This document shows, in pieces, positions 1 to 12,707 of a DNA stretch of 64,000 bases. Position numbers and translations under genes: made by a program. How positions within the stretch are numbered: the stretch's first letter is position 1; the number at the start of each line of letters is the position of its first letter. The DNA is taken from positions 4,788,001-4,852,000 of the forward strand of contig JBBPUQ010000004.1 of assembly GCA_038501195.1 (NCBI GenBank). The letters are read 5' to 3'. The notes beneath the pieces are model-generated. The model worked only from the letters and a program-made list of their open reading frames with translations, was not told the DNA's origin and did no database searches. The DNA is from Nemania diffusa. Lineage: Eukaryota; Ascomycota; Sordariomycetes; Xylariales; Xylariaceae.

Positions 1-1816
1 AAGGCTCACCGGAGAATTAAAGAAACTACCCAGAGCTATGGCCGTTATCCGGAAGAGACCTATATCCGAACTGGATGTGGAGATGACCGATTCGTCCTCT
101 GAGAATACCAAAGAAGATCTGGAACTTGTCGAGATTGTCAAGTATAAGCTGATGTTTTCGCATCGTCCCGAGCCTGTCGGTGCTGTCTGAATGAGACACC
201 TGCCGCCGACAAGCTGACGTAGTAAATACTACAGAATCCCAATGTTGTTTGGTCGTTGGAATGTCACTATTTACGGGCACACTGTGCCTATACGTCGCGT
301 CTCTATATCTAACACATATATGCTCGGACGAATCGGCTTCAGACCTTGTTTCGTTCCAAAAACATATCAAGGTATAGAACTCTATCGGGAACATTTCCAG
401 GTTCCCACGTATGTTGTCGTCGTTATATTCGGAGATGTCAAACCCACCCACTACCTTAGAGGCAGTGTCCTCGTTTCTGAAGATGCCTGCAACTCATTAT
501 AAAACCGCACGGCAGTATTCCGCCCACGAGAAATAAACGCTTCGTTACAGTATGGCCTCTCGATCAGTAGGCTAGTTGTCCGGATTCGGAGACCAACCAC
601 GCAACACAGCTAGACACAGTTCCATCGGGTGAGATTATGGGATTCAGAGGAACCCAGCTTTTAATAACGCACACACTCTCTAAGCTCGATTGTTGTATTA
701 TTGTCTCGACTATTCACCGGTGCTTTACCAATGAGTATGCTTACTTCAAGGGATCTGGGGAAAAGTGGGTCCCGGAGATCCTAACCGAGATCCAAGCGTT
801 TCGAAATGCGATATCTATTCAGATCGTCAATCCTCCTAGACGCCAATTTCAGCTGTTTTAAGACCGATTTTAGGATAGGTAACTCGGACTGGGTTGCCTT
901 TAGTTTCAGCGAGCTCATTATTGATCTCTCTACGTTTTGCCTCGAGCAGGCAGTGTCGAGGGTACGAGGGAATATCAGAAAAATAAATAAATCGTTCGTT
1001 ATGGCACAACACTATTGGCATAGAAGATGAGCTAGCGATTGCTCAAATGATATGTTCCGTTTAAGGCCATCAATTGATTGTTTCTACAACTCGTCTGCCG
1101 ACCCCTCCTCCCGCCCCCAGTGAGTTACCCGCCCCATGGCGGTACACAGTTTGATGTTCTGGAGATCCCCCACCTTGCTTCAGCCTAAGTCACAGATGTA
1201 GCGCTGCCACACCGACCAGGTCAAGTGCCTTCATTCCTATGGGCCAGGTTTATTCTGTTCTTACCACTCTTCAAGCCAACAACGTAGGCAGCTGCTAAAA
1301 AGGCCAATGTCACCGTCACCACCAAAGCCGCGTTCCCCTTGTTTCTAAAGGGTTTGAGAACTAGAAATAACTATATACATGGAGGGTCGAGGGATCAGAT
1401 GGTGGTAGCATGGGCCTCACTACCAAACTCTACTCCATCGCATGTGCGGTGTAGCAGTTGAAGATATATGCTGTGATGATACCATTGCATTGGGTATGGA
1501 GAGCACGTTCATGTGGGTTGACAACGAGCCGAATTTAGCTTGATACCCTGTGGTTTGTTCAATGAACGTTACTTTTAATCTTAACTGTAAAACCGCCTCC
1601 CCGACTCGACGATTTGTTGCATTTGCTTGTTATAACTCAGCGCCTTCGGTAAATAAACTCAGGGTCCCCGGGGCACAAAGACATTCAAATAGTTGACAAT
1701 CAACGGACCTCATATTACAGGAGACCTTTAAATATTCCACCATCTTTCGATTATCTAGCAACAATAGGATACACCATGACAAGTCAAGCATAATCCCGGT
1801 ATGACCACAGCCTAGG
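1..1816. other. gene-poor stretch
   Basis: I see no convincing gene on either strand. Open frames are short, lack recognisable domains and show no splice-consistent continuation. No tRNA or repeat array was seen. Confidence 0.5.
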
Positions 1817-3333
1817 ATGATAACAGTCAAGCTCCTATCTTTCCTGCTCTTGGTAGCATTTTTAGTGTTTAGTCCTGGTACTGCTTTTGACAACTTCGAT
1901 CCTTTCCGAAATCTCGCTCATGCAACGCCTCCTACCAGTCAGAACATCGATGTCATTGGCAAAATTTGCCCTTGTCCGAGGTCAAAAGGTTCCAAGGTTA
2001 GCCCAGAAGATGCCTGCTCCAAAAGGCCATGGTGCTCCTCCCTTACATCCAGCATATCAGCCTCGATATCCAACAATGTTTCGGAGAGCTGTTTGGCATC
2101 TCTTTCAAGCTTCCAGAGTGCCATGGAGACCGCTTCGTGTGTTGTAGTAAGCTAGACTTATTATTCTAAGTGAGCGATTCACAGTCTAACAAGCCAAAGG
2201 GTGATTCAAATACTAGATCTCACGGTTTGACTCTTAAGGCAGGCCAATTCGCAGGCATTTTTGTGGCGGTTTTTATCGTATCGTCTGTCTCGTCTATCTT
2301 CGCTACAATATTTATCCTCCGGTATAGGAAACAAAGAACAAATATCATAGATAAGACGCCTCACTCGCAGGTCGAGGCGCGAACTCCCCAGCCTATGTTT
2401 AACAAGATCCGGGGTGATATCTTTTCATCTTCGTATCCTTCAGCTACAGGTGGTCAGCGTGACGCTCCCGCGGATTTTACCCCTCGGTGGCCACCCCAAA
2501 ACCACGAGGCAAATCCTTCTCTCAATCGAACTCCCTTTACTCCTTCCAGTGGCATTAGTTTAGCAAGCGATCAAGTCCACCCGGTGTCTCCATTATCAGA
2601 TCAGCCGTCCGATGAGTCAATGCAAGACAAGTCGCCTAGTTTAGAACTTGGCCTGTACGGGAACAGGACACAGATTGCTTCTAGATCTGGAACGGCCAAT
2701 ACACCGCCTACCAAATTGTCACTTTCAAGGAGTACTACTCAAGATGGATCCCACCAAATAAAAGTTGTACATATGGGAGTTCAGGGGAGTATTCCACATC
2801 CCCTACTTTCGAACGCGCGGATGACAGAAATCCTGCCATCAGATGACAAGTTAGCCGCCTTACAAGAAGGGCCTGACATGCGAGACTCTATCGATGAGAT
2901 GGGAGAAGGAATGGTGATTTCGTCGCCAATACCCAATATAAGCACATTGGTACCCCCGATCGTTCCATTGCGATTCAGTAGTCTAAATGCCTACAGGGGC
3001 TTCCCCATCCAGGGGTCAATGAGCTCCCATGGTAACGATGAGACATTTCTCCTTTCCACAGACGAGGAATCGGCAGACAACAACCCCGAGATTTCACAAG
3101 ACCGAACTAGACTCCAGTCCTCTTCATACTCGAGCGTAATCTCGCAGGATCTCACCCAGTTCGACCCCAGGGGCATGGGTCAACAGCCGATGTCTAGGCT
3201 ATCCATGTCATCTGCGCAGCTATCTCTGGGATACTCAGGTTCATCAACGTCTCCTTTGCCTCAGTACCACCAACAAGAAGAGTACCCGGAATTCTCTCCC
3301 CTGCGCCCGGCACCAATGAGTCCCTCGCGGTGA
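1817..3333 (+). CDS. type I single-pass membrane protein with Cys-containing ectodomain and Ser/Pro-rich tail
   Basis: Two exons: 1817-2146 and 2185-3333, joined in phase 0 (492 residues). The first exon starts with a hydrophobic signal peptide (residues 1-24, core LLSFLLLVAFLVF) and continues into a short ectodomain with six cysteines, beginning with a CPC motif. Exon 2 has a strong membrane segment (AGIFVAVFIVSSVSSIFATI) followed by basic residues RYRKQR, then about 330 residues rich in Ser, Pro and Gln, predicted to be cytoplasmic and disordered. This layout resembles fungal wall-stress or sensor-like proteins, but I recognise no named domain. The proposed intron (2147-2184, GTAAGC to CAG) is only 38 bp, unusually short for this genome; it is inferred because both flanking frames stay open and join in frame. 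The function is unknown. Confidence 0.7.
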
Positions 3334-4627
3334 GAGGCGCCAGTGCCTAGGCGGCCTAACATTACCCCAATGTAGGTATTCCTAGGAGCACTTATACATA
3401 AGATTCGTTACGGACAAGGGGTATTGGCGCGGGCAACTTGAAGGGCTTGGTATTGTTGGGTTATGTCATTGAATGGCGATGAAAGGGATTGTCTTATATA
3501 TACTAAGGTAGTGCCTGAGAGGCTTCAACTCTAGGAGTGGAGTGTTCTATATGTACTCTTATACCAGTTCTTAATCGGTTAATCTATAAACTATACAGTT
3601 TCGGTCTTATTATATTACTGCCTCTATGCGATATTTTATGCACTCATTACGTGAATGCGTGCCAATTTTTCTACATAGAGTAGAACCCGAAAAATGCTAT
3701 TCACAGATTTCCCTCAACCTATAGAGATTAATGAGAAAAATGCGTATCTAGCGACTTAGCTCGAGGAAGTAGCGAATATCCACCTCAGTCGGTTTTTTTT
3801 GAGTGTCTAATATGTTTGGTACGTATGCTTTTGCGTAGACCTCGGTAACCGAATTCTAAGGCTTTTCTTGTACGACAAGCTATTGACACTATGCAAAGCG
3901 CCCCGACACATTTGTCATGAACATTAACCGATCGTGAACCTGGAGCACGCAACCTTTACGCTTGAAACAACGTTCCGGTTTCCCAGCGCCGCCCCCATTG
4001 GCCACGTATTACAACCTAAACGTCCTTCCTTCACGCTGCTGAGGATTCCTAACCCCTCTCTTCATTTAATCTGAGCCAACTTGCCGGTATGCAGGGGTAA
4101 GGCAAATGTGTCCGGTTACCTCCTGTTCGAGCCCACGCGATCAAGTAGGCAAATAGATTTGACAGGGTGATAAACAAGCGAGACGAACAAGATTCCATTA
4201 GACGAGAAATACATTTTTGTGTACAAAATTACAGTGTCTAGGATAAATTTGGAGCCATAATCGCCCAGCCGCCCAGTTCCCTCGCAAAGTTGAGTTCCGT
4301 TGCCGTTGATGATGATGATGATGATGATGATGATGACCACCTTTCCCCCCCCTTTTCTTTCTTACAAGACCAACTCCAAATTGCACCGCCGAAACGCCAG
4401 TCATGCTCTCTGGGAAGCCGTGACCACGATGGAAATCTGACACTCAATCGATTACAGAAGCCCACGTACACCTCAATACGTATATAAACGCCGTGAGTGG
4501 ATGATACCGAGGGAGTTTCCAGCCGTCCTAAAAGATATCGAGTTTAGAACGTATTCGCCGTCTCGTACTCGTGTGGGGTCGAACTGGATTGCTCTCTGAG
4601 GATAGGTGAAGCGCAAGCCCCCCCTAT
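3334..4627. other. intergenic region
   Basis: 3' flanks of two converging genes. It holds a GAT microsatellite and a short C-run near 4345. No gene was recognised; apparent ORFs here are translations of the microsatellite (poly-Asp, poly-His or poly-Ser). Confidence 0.5.
4308..4336 (+). repeat. (GAT)n trinucleotide microsatellite, about 9.7 units
   Basis: Uninterrupted tandem GAT units. It lies outside any supported coding region, about 290 bp beyond the stop codon of the KDEL receptor gene. Confidence 0.95.
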
Positions 4628-5492
4628 TTATACTGGCAGCTTGAACTTCTTGCCCTTCATGACCTTGGTGTAGTAGATCCAGAAGAAGTCCGAGTACAGA
4701 ATCGTCTGGACGATGCCAGCGATGATGGCGATCCAGTCGGCCTTGTGCTTCGGCTCGGTCAGGTAGCGGTAGATCCAATTGGGGATGTAGAGCCCGCGGT
4801 AGATGCCCAGGGCGAACAGGTAGTGCGTGGTGATGGTCTCGGCCTCGCCTGTGCGCTGTAGCATAAACAGCTGCGGCAGGATGGCCACCGACTCCAGCCA
4901 GATCGAGAACGCCCACAGGATCTCGGAGAGTGTGTAGCGGTAGGGGATGATGAGAGCCAGCACCGCCGCGCCGCCTAGCAGGTACTGCACGCGGAAGGTG
5001 TCGAGGTTCGGGTCGTGCGTGGGCTTGTACTTGGTGGTCATCAGGTACACGATGTAGCCTTGCGCGCCGATAAAGAGGATCTTGAATACGATATTGTAGA
5101 TGCTCTCGGTGCTGAAGAGGTCTGTGTTGTCGCGATTAGCTACGTTACTTGACAAGGGTGTGCGCGTAGAGTCTGCAGTCTACGCGGCGAAGAAAGGATC
5201 AAGGAGCGCCGTACCGAGATAGCGGGTTACGTATACTAGGAGATACAAGGCTTGCGATTTGAATGATATACCGGTGCAGCCCTGAGGTTGTTGTATTAGT
5301 GATAGCACGTTGCCGCATTCTATTTCGTATGAGGGGAACAAACGTTCAGCTCGGTCATCTTATGAAGTAGAATTAAAATCGACGCCAGATGGGAGAAGTC
5401 CCCTATAGACAGAGAATCGATTAGTTACGACTATATAAAGCTCTACACGCAGTATAGTACATACCCAGGACTCGAAACAAGTTGAGCGTCAT
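4628..5492 (-). CDS. erd2: ER lumen protein-retaining receptor (KDEL/HDEL receptor)
   Basis: Four exons on the minus strand: 5492-5465, 5402-5344, 5281-5215 and 5121-4628 (215 residues, the usual family length). The protein is a seven-helix receptor that binds HDEL/KDEL C-termini in the Golgi and returns escaped ER residents in COPI vesicles. Signature stretches are [16 protein letters not shown] near the N-terminus, [38 protein letters not shown], and [12 protein letters not shown] near the end. The three introns (62, 62 and 93 bp) have donors GTATGT, GTTTGT and GTACGG and branch sites of the CTAAT type; all phases close. The first exon is only 28 bp and the second 59 bp. The start ATG at 5492-5490 encodes [10 protein letters not shown], matching the short family N-terminus. 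Only the last exon is visible as a long open frame. Confidence 0.95.
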
Positions 5493-6658
5493 AGTGTGAT
5501 GTTGTTGGGGGAGCTTAGCTCCTAGAAGCAGCTATTTTGGCACGATGCGCTGACGCAATCTTCGCGGACGAGTTGTCAAAAAGGTATAGATGTTGGAGGG
5601 CCAGACTCCGCCAAGGATCTCGTCGTGAGTTGCGGATCTGCTGCTGTGTTATTCAGGTCCTCGCTCAGATGTTGGAAAATCCAAACAAGAAAATGAATCG
5701 TGGAAAAGCAGAGGTGCTGCTCTAGGAACCTAGTCTAAGCTATACCTAGTTGAAAGGACACAATGCACCTACCTACGCATACGTAGCAGACACGCGATGG
5801 AGCTGTGATTGGATCCCTGCGGTACATACCTATAGGCGGGTTTTGCCATGCTATTTGCGCGCAGTATTTCACCTGAGCCACACTACTTACCCAGTCTAGG
5901 TCAGTCTAGGTGCTTTTAGCCTAAGCCTGGGCTGAGCTACAAGACCCAGTTTTGCACAAGCCACAGTCTAGCAGCGTGTATTAGGTAACTTGAACGAGTT
6001 GGTAACCTTGTATAGTAGCTGGAAATCATGAGTATTTTTCTCCATTAATTACCAAACTACCTCATAAGTAGGATAAGAAATTACATGAATTATGTAAACT
6101 AAGAACACGAGGTGTGGTATGTACACTTGCAGTAACCAATTGAGCAATAGTTTGGGCTATTTATAAAAACGCTAAGCTGTACCACCTTAGTGCAGTGAGG
6201 GGTTCATATGAAAATGTGGTAGAGGTAAGAATTCTAGGATGTAAGTGGGCTAGCTGCCTGGCTGCCTCTCTACGTGATATTCTACACTTTGACGATCAAC
6301 TCTCAAAGGCCACAAATGCACCAGAAGAGCGGCGTTATCTCCTTAGATTTTGCTACTATACTCAAGCTTTATACATGTTTATATATTTATACATATTTAT
6401 ATATCCTAATGCCACTTCTCTTCTCTTCTCGCATTGAATTAGTATCTACAAATCACTAGGCTTCAATCATAGCAAGACGTATCCGGTGCCAGTGCATGCA
6501 TGTAATCCATAGCGAACTAGGGTGTGTTTCAGGGGTCTACAAGGCTGGCTGGCTGCTGACATTCTAGGATAGACACGAACAAGTGCTCCTCTTCTAGAAA
6601 GTCATGTCAAACTCATCTCTCTATCGTAATCTGATCTTATATAAGAGTTTGCGACATC
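5493..6658. other. intergenic region between divergent genes
   Basis: Upstream of both erd2 (minus) and the NLR-like gene (plus). It contains a perfect tandem duplication of the 10-mer CAGTCTAGGT at 5892-5911 and an AT-rich tract around 6373-6404. No gene was recognised. Confidence 0.5.
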
Positions 6659-9600
6659 ATGGCCGATGCCGTTGGCGCTGTGGCGTCGGTTCTCCAGCTG
6701 GTATCGGCAACCGCTAAGCTTATACAATACTGCATCGATGTGGCACACGCGCCAGAAGAGGTTGACAGGCTCGTGGTCGAGTGTATGGCGCTAAACCCCG
6801 TGCTGATGAGGTTGAAGAACGACGCCAAATTCCAAAATACCCAAGCGGCTGAACCTCTTAGAAAACCTCTCGATGACATGAAGAACCGTGTCGAAAATTT
6901 AGCTACCAAGTTGAGGCCACAGGGCCACCTACGGAAAATAACCCAGAATATGATGTGGCCGCTATTGAAGAAGGATATGAAGGAAGTTGTGGAGGGATCA
7001 ATACAATTAACTAACCTCATCAACTCATGGATGACCCTAGACGTCAAAGACGCGGTCAATTCGATCAAAGAAGACACTGTTGTCCTACCAGACATGATGA
7101 AGAAGCTTCAGAAGACTATGTCGATGACGGTACAAAACGAGATACGACAAACTCGGGAGATACTAAATACTATAATGAACTACTTCTCACCAGTCAGTTT
7201 CTCAGAGAAACAAAACGAAATCGCTGGCCAAAGACATCCAGATACAGGCAAGTGGTTCATCGACTCGCCCACATTCCAAGAATGGATCCGCTCACCCGGC
7301 GCCACGCTCTGGTGTCCTGGCGCTCCGGGCTCCGGCAAGACGTTCATCTCGTCGATTGCTGTAGACTATCTTGAAACTATGGTGAAGAAGGAGGGAGAGA
7401 CAGGACTCACATACGTCTACTGCGATTTCCGGCACCGTATCCAGGAACCCACGACGTTGTTGGCTAGTCTTTGGACGCAGTTGATGCTCCAGCGCGAAAC
7501 ATCCAAGGCCGAGGTCGACCAGCTTAGCAACGACTTATACGCCCGTCGGGTGAAATTAACAGCGACCCAAATCAACGGACTCGTTGAGAAGGAGTTTACG
7601 GACGGAAAGTTCCAGCGATTGTTCGTCGTGATTGACGCACTAGACGAATGCACAGTGGCACAGAGAGAAGTTCTTCTAGACCACGTTTCTCGGCTACACC
7701 CCTGGGCTAATGTTCTCATCACATCACGGGTATTAGGAAGTGATCTGGAAAGATTCGCAGATGTTCGTATCCTTAGGATTAGCGCAATCAAGGCCGATCT
7801 GCACGCCTACATAAAGAGCCGGATAACCAGTTCTAGAAAACTAGCTGAGAACGTTAAGCGCAAACAAGAGTTAGAGAGTGAAATTGTTCGGATAGTCAGC
7901 GAAAGAGCCCAAGAACTGTATGTGTATCATCTGATACTCACGAGACCAATTAGCCGCTGATAATATCAAAGGTTTCTGCTCTGTAGGTTGCACATGGATT
8001 CTTTGGCCCTCGAATCCACTCCTAGAGCGGTAAGAAAGGTGTTAGAAGCCATCCCAAGAGGCGACACTGCCATGAGAGAGACATACAACAACGCTGTCCA
8101 GCGGATCGAGAGCCAACACCATTCCAACCGAGACTGGGCCATACGGACCATTAGATGGGTCTGTTTCGCAATGAGACCGCTGACTTCGACCGAGCTCACC
8201 CACGCGCTCGCCGTCGACCAAGACGACACGGAGTTAAGCGAGGACGCCATAATCCCAACAAACCTTCTGATCGAGTACTGTGGCGGCCTCGTCGTCATCG
8301 AACCGGATAGCGAGATTGTGAAATTCGTCCACTTCACGACACAAGAGTACTTCGAGGCTGAGAAAAACACAGCGCTGTTCGCAGGCACAGACGGCAGTAT
8401 CGCTCTCACCTGCATCACGTTTCTTAGTTTTGATGACCACCTCCTCAACGACGACGCCACGCTGCCAAATATCAAGGATGTACATAATAAGACGCCATTC
8501 CTTGAGTACGCAGCCGTACATTTTGGCAAGCACTATCACAAGATGCTATCACTTCCCGACTCTAAAGACACTGCCTTAGCCGAAGATATTTTTGATGCTA
8601 TGGGCAATTTTTTCAAAAGTGCGGTAAAAGTACACCGCGCCGCTGTGTCGGCTCTTCATACTACTCTAGGGAAATGGCAGGTATGGCCTGGAGGTCACCA
8701 CCCCGTCGGCAACCTGAACGTATCCGCCATAGACCTGGGAGCTTTCTATGATGTTATCCTGCCGAATGATACTGATGCGGACGACTCCTTAGACCTAGGG
8801 GATACCCTTCTGACAATCCAATGGTTTAAGCGGCATACGAAGCAGCTAACTGGTGAAAATAGACAGTCCTTTGGGAATGCACTGCATTGGGCTGCTCTCG
8901 GTGACTCGGTTAGGTCGATGGACTTACTCGTCCAGGACCCATCCTTAAACCTCGACACAAAAGAAACCAATACCTGGGCGGTACAACCAGCCCACGTATC
9001 AGCCGTGTTTGGCTCCGTAGGGACACTGCGAACTTTGCTCGAACACTCCGAGCTTAATGTCACGTCACGCATAGGCGACCATATAAACTGGACGGGAACT
9101 ATTTTACACCTAGCCATTCGCAGTGTAGGATCGACTCCAGCAGCTAGGAGGATAGCGATGATTGATACAATCGTCGAGAAAGATGTCCATGGCAAGCTCA
9201 TCCTAGGACACGACATATACGCAGCCAATGCTTTGGTACTGGCCGTCAAAGAATCCGAGTACCTCGTCTTTCAAAGGGTGCTGCGCTACTTCGACGCAGT
9301 AGCCGGCAACTCCATCTGGAAAAACCAGTTGACGGCTGACCGCTTCTCTAAGACACCACTGCATTGGGCCGTGATGGACCCTTCGTTCGGATTCAAGAAT
9401 CGCACAGTTCCCCCAGACTCAGGCCCTCGGCTCAAATTGCAGGCTCTGCTAGATCATCCGCTTGCGTGGGAGCTGATGTGTATGCGGGACAACAAAAATG
9501 ATAGACCCTTCGAAGAGGCGGTACGCCAAAGCAACATTCACGCAGTTGAATACATGATCACCAAGGCAGCCGAGCACCAGTGGCCCGTGATCGACCAACT

Positions 9601-10894
9601 TGTGATGCCCGGTCTGTATCTCGCCGTCGAGGTAGCCCATTGGACGGTTGTGGAGTTGCTTCTAAGCAAAGTCGGGCCCAAACTGTTAGCAAGACCAAAC
9701 CAAGACACCACAGTACTGCATCATGCCGCGAGCGGGACCTCACACGGAGCGATGAAGTTCCTACTACAAAAGCTCGAGACCGTCGGCCTGCATAACATCC
9801 GTGATCGTCTAAAGATGACACCCCTCCATGTCGCTGCCCTGACCGGTAATCTCGATGCCGTAGACGCCCTGCTCGAGCTCGATGACATCGAAATCGACGC
9901 GAAAGACCAAGACGATGACACACCGCTGCACCTGGCCGCCATGCACGATATAGGAGACGCATGTTCTAGGCTGCTCGCCGCCGGCTCCAGTAGTTCAACA
10001 GAGAACGCGCGCGGCCTCACCCCGCTCGCCGTTGCGCTAGAACGACGCGCATCGAGCGCGGTTCAAGTCATACTCATAAGCTCCAGCATCTCCGAGAAGC
10101 CCTGGGGAAACCTCGACGACGCAACCACTCGCTGGCTGGAGGAGCAACCTTGGGGCAAATACTTACTCGACGAAAACGCGGCCAATAGTCCTTCTAGCTT
10201 ACAGTACTGGCCCCAAGACGAGAAAGACATAATCCAAGCCGCGCTATGCCTGCGGCGAAAATTGCACTCCGCCAGCCACCACAGCAAAAACCTCCCCGCC
10301 CAAACCCAACAGCGCCAAGACGCCCTCCCAGCACGCATCCTCGACCTAGCAAACTACTGGGTCAAGACGACATCCACGCGCGTCGCGGTGACGCGCATGC
10401 AGATGCTGCGGCAATGGCACCACCCAACCCTCCCCTTCATCACGAGCCGCCCCGTGCGCGGGCCCACCGCGAGTCCCGCGCGCAGGGTCGTGTTCTCGAT
10501 CCTCGCGCACGACCAGGGGTACAGCGACAACCCGGGCGCGGGGAACTGGACGTGGTTCGTCGCCGAGGCGGCGCAGGACGCCGTCTTCGGCCCCGAGAAC
10601 GTGCTGCGGGGGAGGGGCGGCACGATGACGTTTGGCGGGGGCAAGCCCGCCGCGCAGGGCCCGGTGGAGATATGCCGGAACCAACTTGCTAGTCGTCAGT
10701 GGGTGCCTCACACGGTCGTGTGGGACGTGGCTGGCGATGCGGAGGCGGCGTGGGTTAGGGCGTTGAGGCCGGGGAATGTGGTGCTTGTTAGGCCGATGGT
10801 TATGTTCCCCGGGTGGGAGAACTGGGTGCATAGGGTGACGATTGATGTGTATACATCGTGTTTGAAGGATAGTGAAGAGAGCTTGGATATATGA
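6659..10894 (+). CDS. NACHT-ankyrin STAND (NLR-like) protein
   Basis: Two exons, 6659-7917 and 7972-10894 (1393 residues), with a 54-bp intron (GTATGT donor, GCTGAT branch, AAAG acceptor). The junction reads ELFLLCRLHMDSL, the motif typical after fungal NACHT domains, which fixes the acceptor. Residues 1-150 form a helical N-terminal domain of the kind fused to fungal NACHT proteins (SesA/Helo-like appearance; inferred). Residues 200-400 are a NACHT NTPase with Walker A GAPGSGKT (221-228) and Walker B LFVVIDALDE (about 321-331). Ankyrin-type repeats follow from about 720 to 1110, clearest at TPLHVAALTGNLDAVDALL and TPLHLAAMHD. The last 135 residues form a separate globular domain with WTWF, HTVVWD and FPGWENWVHRV. 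Fungal STAND proteins act in heterokaryon incompatibility and non-self recognition. A role for this one is inferred from architecture only. Confidence 0.92.
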
Positions 10895-11693
10895 TGCACG
10901 GCATCTTGTTGGGATTAAAGAAATGAGCAGCTGTATAGGCGCTTTGGGTTGAATTTATTAACTGATATATACCAATTCTGTTATGCTACGAGGGATGTCA
11001 AGGCGGGTTATATTAGGGTGGTTATATAAGTGGTTTTTGCTGTATACATAGGTGCCATAGTCCCCCTAGAAACTTAGGAGATATATGAATACTATTGACC
11101 TATATTTCGAGTTTTATCAGATACAGCCTCACAAACTGGCATTAGATATAAGGAGGACGTTGAGCCTGAATGTTGCGGCATTCAAGTTGTGGCTGGGCTG
11201 TGGCTGGAGTTGAGTGCTGGATGCCCCGATTCGGACTTTAATGTAGTTAGATGATGTCAGTGCTGGTTGTCGCATGCTACCTGGTAAGCTTCGGAGATAA
11301 TGATAAGGAATTAATCTATTTACAGCTACCTACCTAACTGACCTACGCATACTCTTGCGTATTACAAAGCTGCCTACATATACATACATGTAAGTATGTG
11401 GTAGATGAATGGCTAACAACACACTGCCACATTGTAGAACCTTCGACTGAAACTGCGAATTGCTTATGACTAATCCGCATGAAAAGGTAGGCATATCGTT
11501 TGGTTCTAATTGATTTATACCTTTCATACTTACTACTTGCTACGAATTACTGTGCACGCTAGGTATCAACACCATCTCACTACTCAAGCCTTGTAGACCC
11601 TCCGTTGCCCACCAGAGTTAGCCAGACCTACTCACAAGATAGGTAGACGGAGAAAGCAGACGGAGAAAGAAGTCCCTGTAAATCAATACACCA
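10895..11693. other. intergenic region
   Basis: Between two genes on the plus strand. It has AT-rich stretches and short TACCTA-like motifs near 11325. No gene was recognised. Confidence 0.5.
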
Positions 11694-12707
11694 ATGGTTC
11701 CCATCACTCTGGTCCATCATGGCGCTACACACGCATTTGACATGCCGCCCGACGCAACCGTCGCCGACCTAGCCAGCGAGATCCAAGACGTCCTGCACAT
11801 CCCCACCGACAACCAAAAGCTCATGGTCGCCAAGCTCGGCATGCTCAAGGCCCCCTTCACCCCCCGCCCCATCACCGACCTCCAGAACAAAAAGATCACC
11901 CTCCTCGGGACCTCGAGCGCCGAGATCGCCTCCCTCCACGCCGCCTCCTCGCACGCCGCAGCCCGCGAAGCCCACCTCGCCTCGGCGCGGCGGAACCTCC
12001 CCAAAGCCCACACCCGCCGCGACCCCGCGCGCGCGCAGGAGGACAGCCAATACACCTTCCTCACCCTCCGCCCCCTCCCCAACCTACCTCGCCCGGAGCG
12101 CTCCCTCGCCTTCCTCGAGCGCCTGCGCGCGGACCCGGGGATCCGCGCCGCCATGCGCGCGCACAAGTTCCGCGTGGGGCTCCTGACGGAGATGGACCCG
12201 CTGTCGTACACGGAGTCCAGCCACGAGGGCACGACGCGGATCCTAGGGCTCAACCGCAACCAGGGCGAGGTCATCGAGCTGCGGCTGCGCACGGACGCGT
12301 ATGACGGCTACCGCGACTACAAGACCATCCGCGCCACGCTGTGCCACGAGCTCGCGCACAACGTGCACGGGCCCCACGACCGGGCCTTCTGGGATTTATG
12401 CCACCAGATCGAGCGCGAGGTCGCGAGGGCGGATTGGAAGAGTGGTGGGCAGAGTGTTGGGGGGGAGGGGGGGTTCTATGAGCCGAGTGAGGAGGTTGCG
12501 TATGATCATGGTGGGTGGACGGGGGGCGAGTTCGTGCTTGGAGGTGGCGGCGGTGGCTCATCGGGTGGGAGCACAGGTGCTGCTGCGGCGGGCGGGACGT
12601 TGAGTAGGCGTGAGATCATGGCGAAGGCGGCTGAGGAGAGGGTGAAGAAGCAGAAGCAGGCGCAGGGTGAGCCTAATGGGGACGCATCTGCACCGGATGG
12701 TTCTTAA
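11694..12707 (+). CDS. ubiquitin-like/WLM-domain metalloprotease (Wss1/SPRTN-like)
   Basis: Single-exon gene, 337 residues. Residues 3-75 look like a ubiquitin-like domain. Residues about 118-245 form a WLM (Wss1p-like metalloprotease) domain with the zinc motif HELAHNVHGPHD: His218 and His222 are ligands, Glu219 is the catalytic base, and His228 is the third ligand (HExxHx5H). The UBL-WLM order matches a conserved fungal group related to Wss1, proteases that act on DNA-protein crosslinks and ubiquitin/SUMO conjugates, normally nuclear. The C-terminal 70 residues are a Gly/Ser-rich low-complexity stretch followed by a basic, Ala/Lys-rich end. The coding sequence is markedly GC-rich, so several long shadow frames overlap it. 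It is convergent with the coiled-coil gene downstream. Confidence 0.9.
   Translation: MVPITLVHHGATHAFDMPPDATVADLASEIQDVLHIPTDNQKLMVAKLGMLKAPFTPRPITDLQNKKITLLGTSSAEIASLHAASSHAAAREAHLASARRNLPKAHTRRDPARAQEDSQYTFLTLRPLPNLPRPERSLAFLERLRADPGIRAAMRAHKFRVGLLTEMDPLSYTESSHEGTTRILGLNRNQGEVIELRLRTDAYDGYRDYKTIRATLCHELAHNVHGPHDRAFWDLCHQIEREVARADWKSGGQSVGGEGGFYEPSEEVAYDHGGWTGGEFVLGGGGGGSSGGSTGAAAAGGTLSRREIMAKAAEERVKKQKQAQGEPNGDASAPDGS

Noticed and set aside
1..502. Frames at 26-451 (minus) and 242-502 (plus)
   Set aside because: Mutually overlapping, no domains, no signal peptide and no splice-consistent extension.
4198..4487. Overlapping frames with poly-His, poly-Ser or poly-Asp
   Set aside because: They are translations of the GAT microsatellite at 4308-4336 in different frames, without conserved flanks.
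9558..10831. Several long antisense and alternate-frame ORFs
   Set aside because: They overlap the GC-rich 3' half of the NACHT-ankyrin gene, whose frame carries clear ankyrin and C-terminal motifs.
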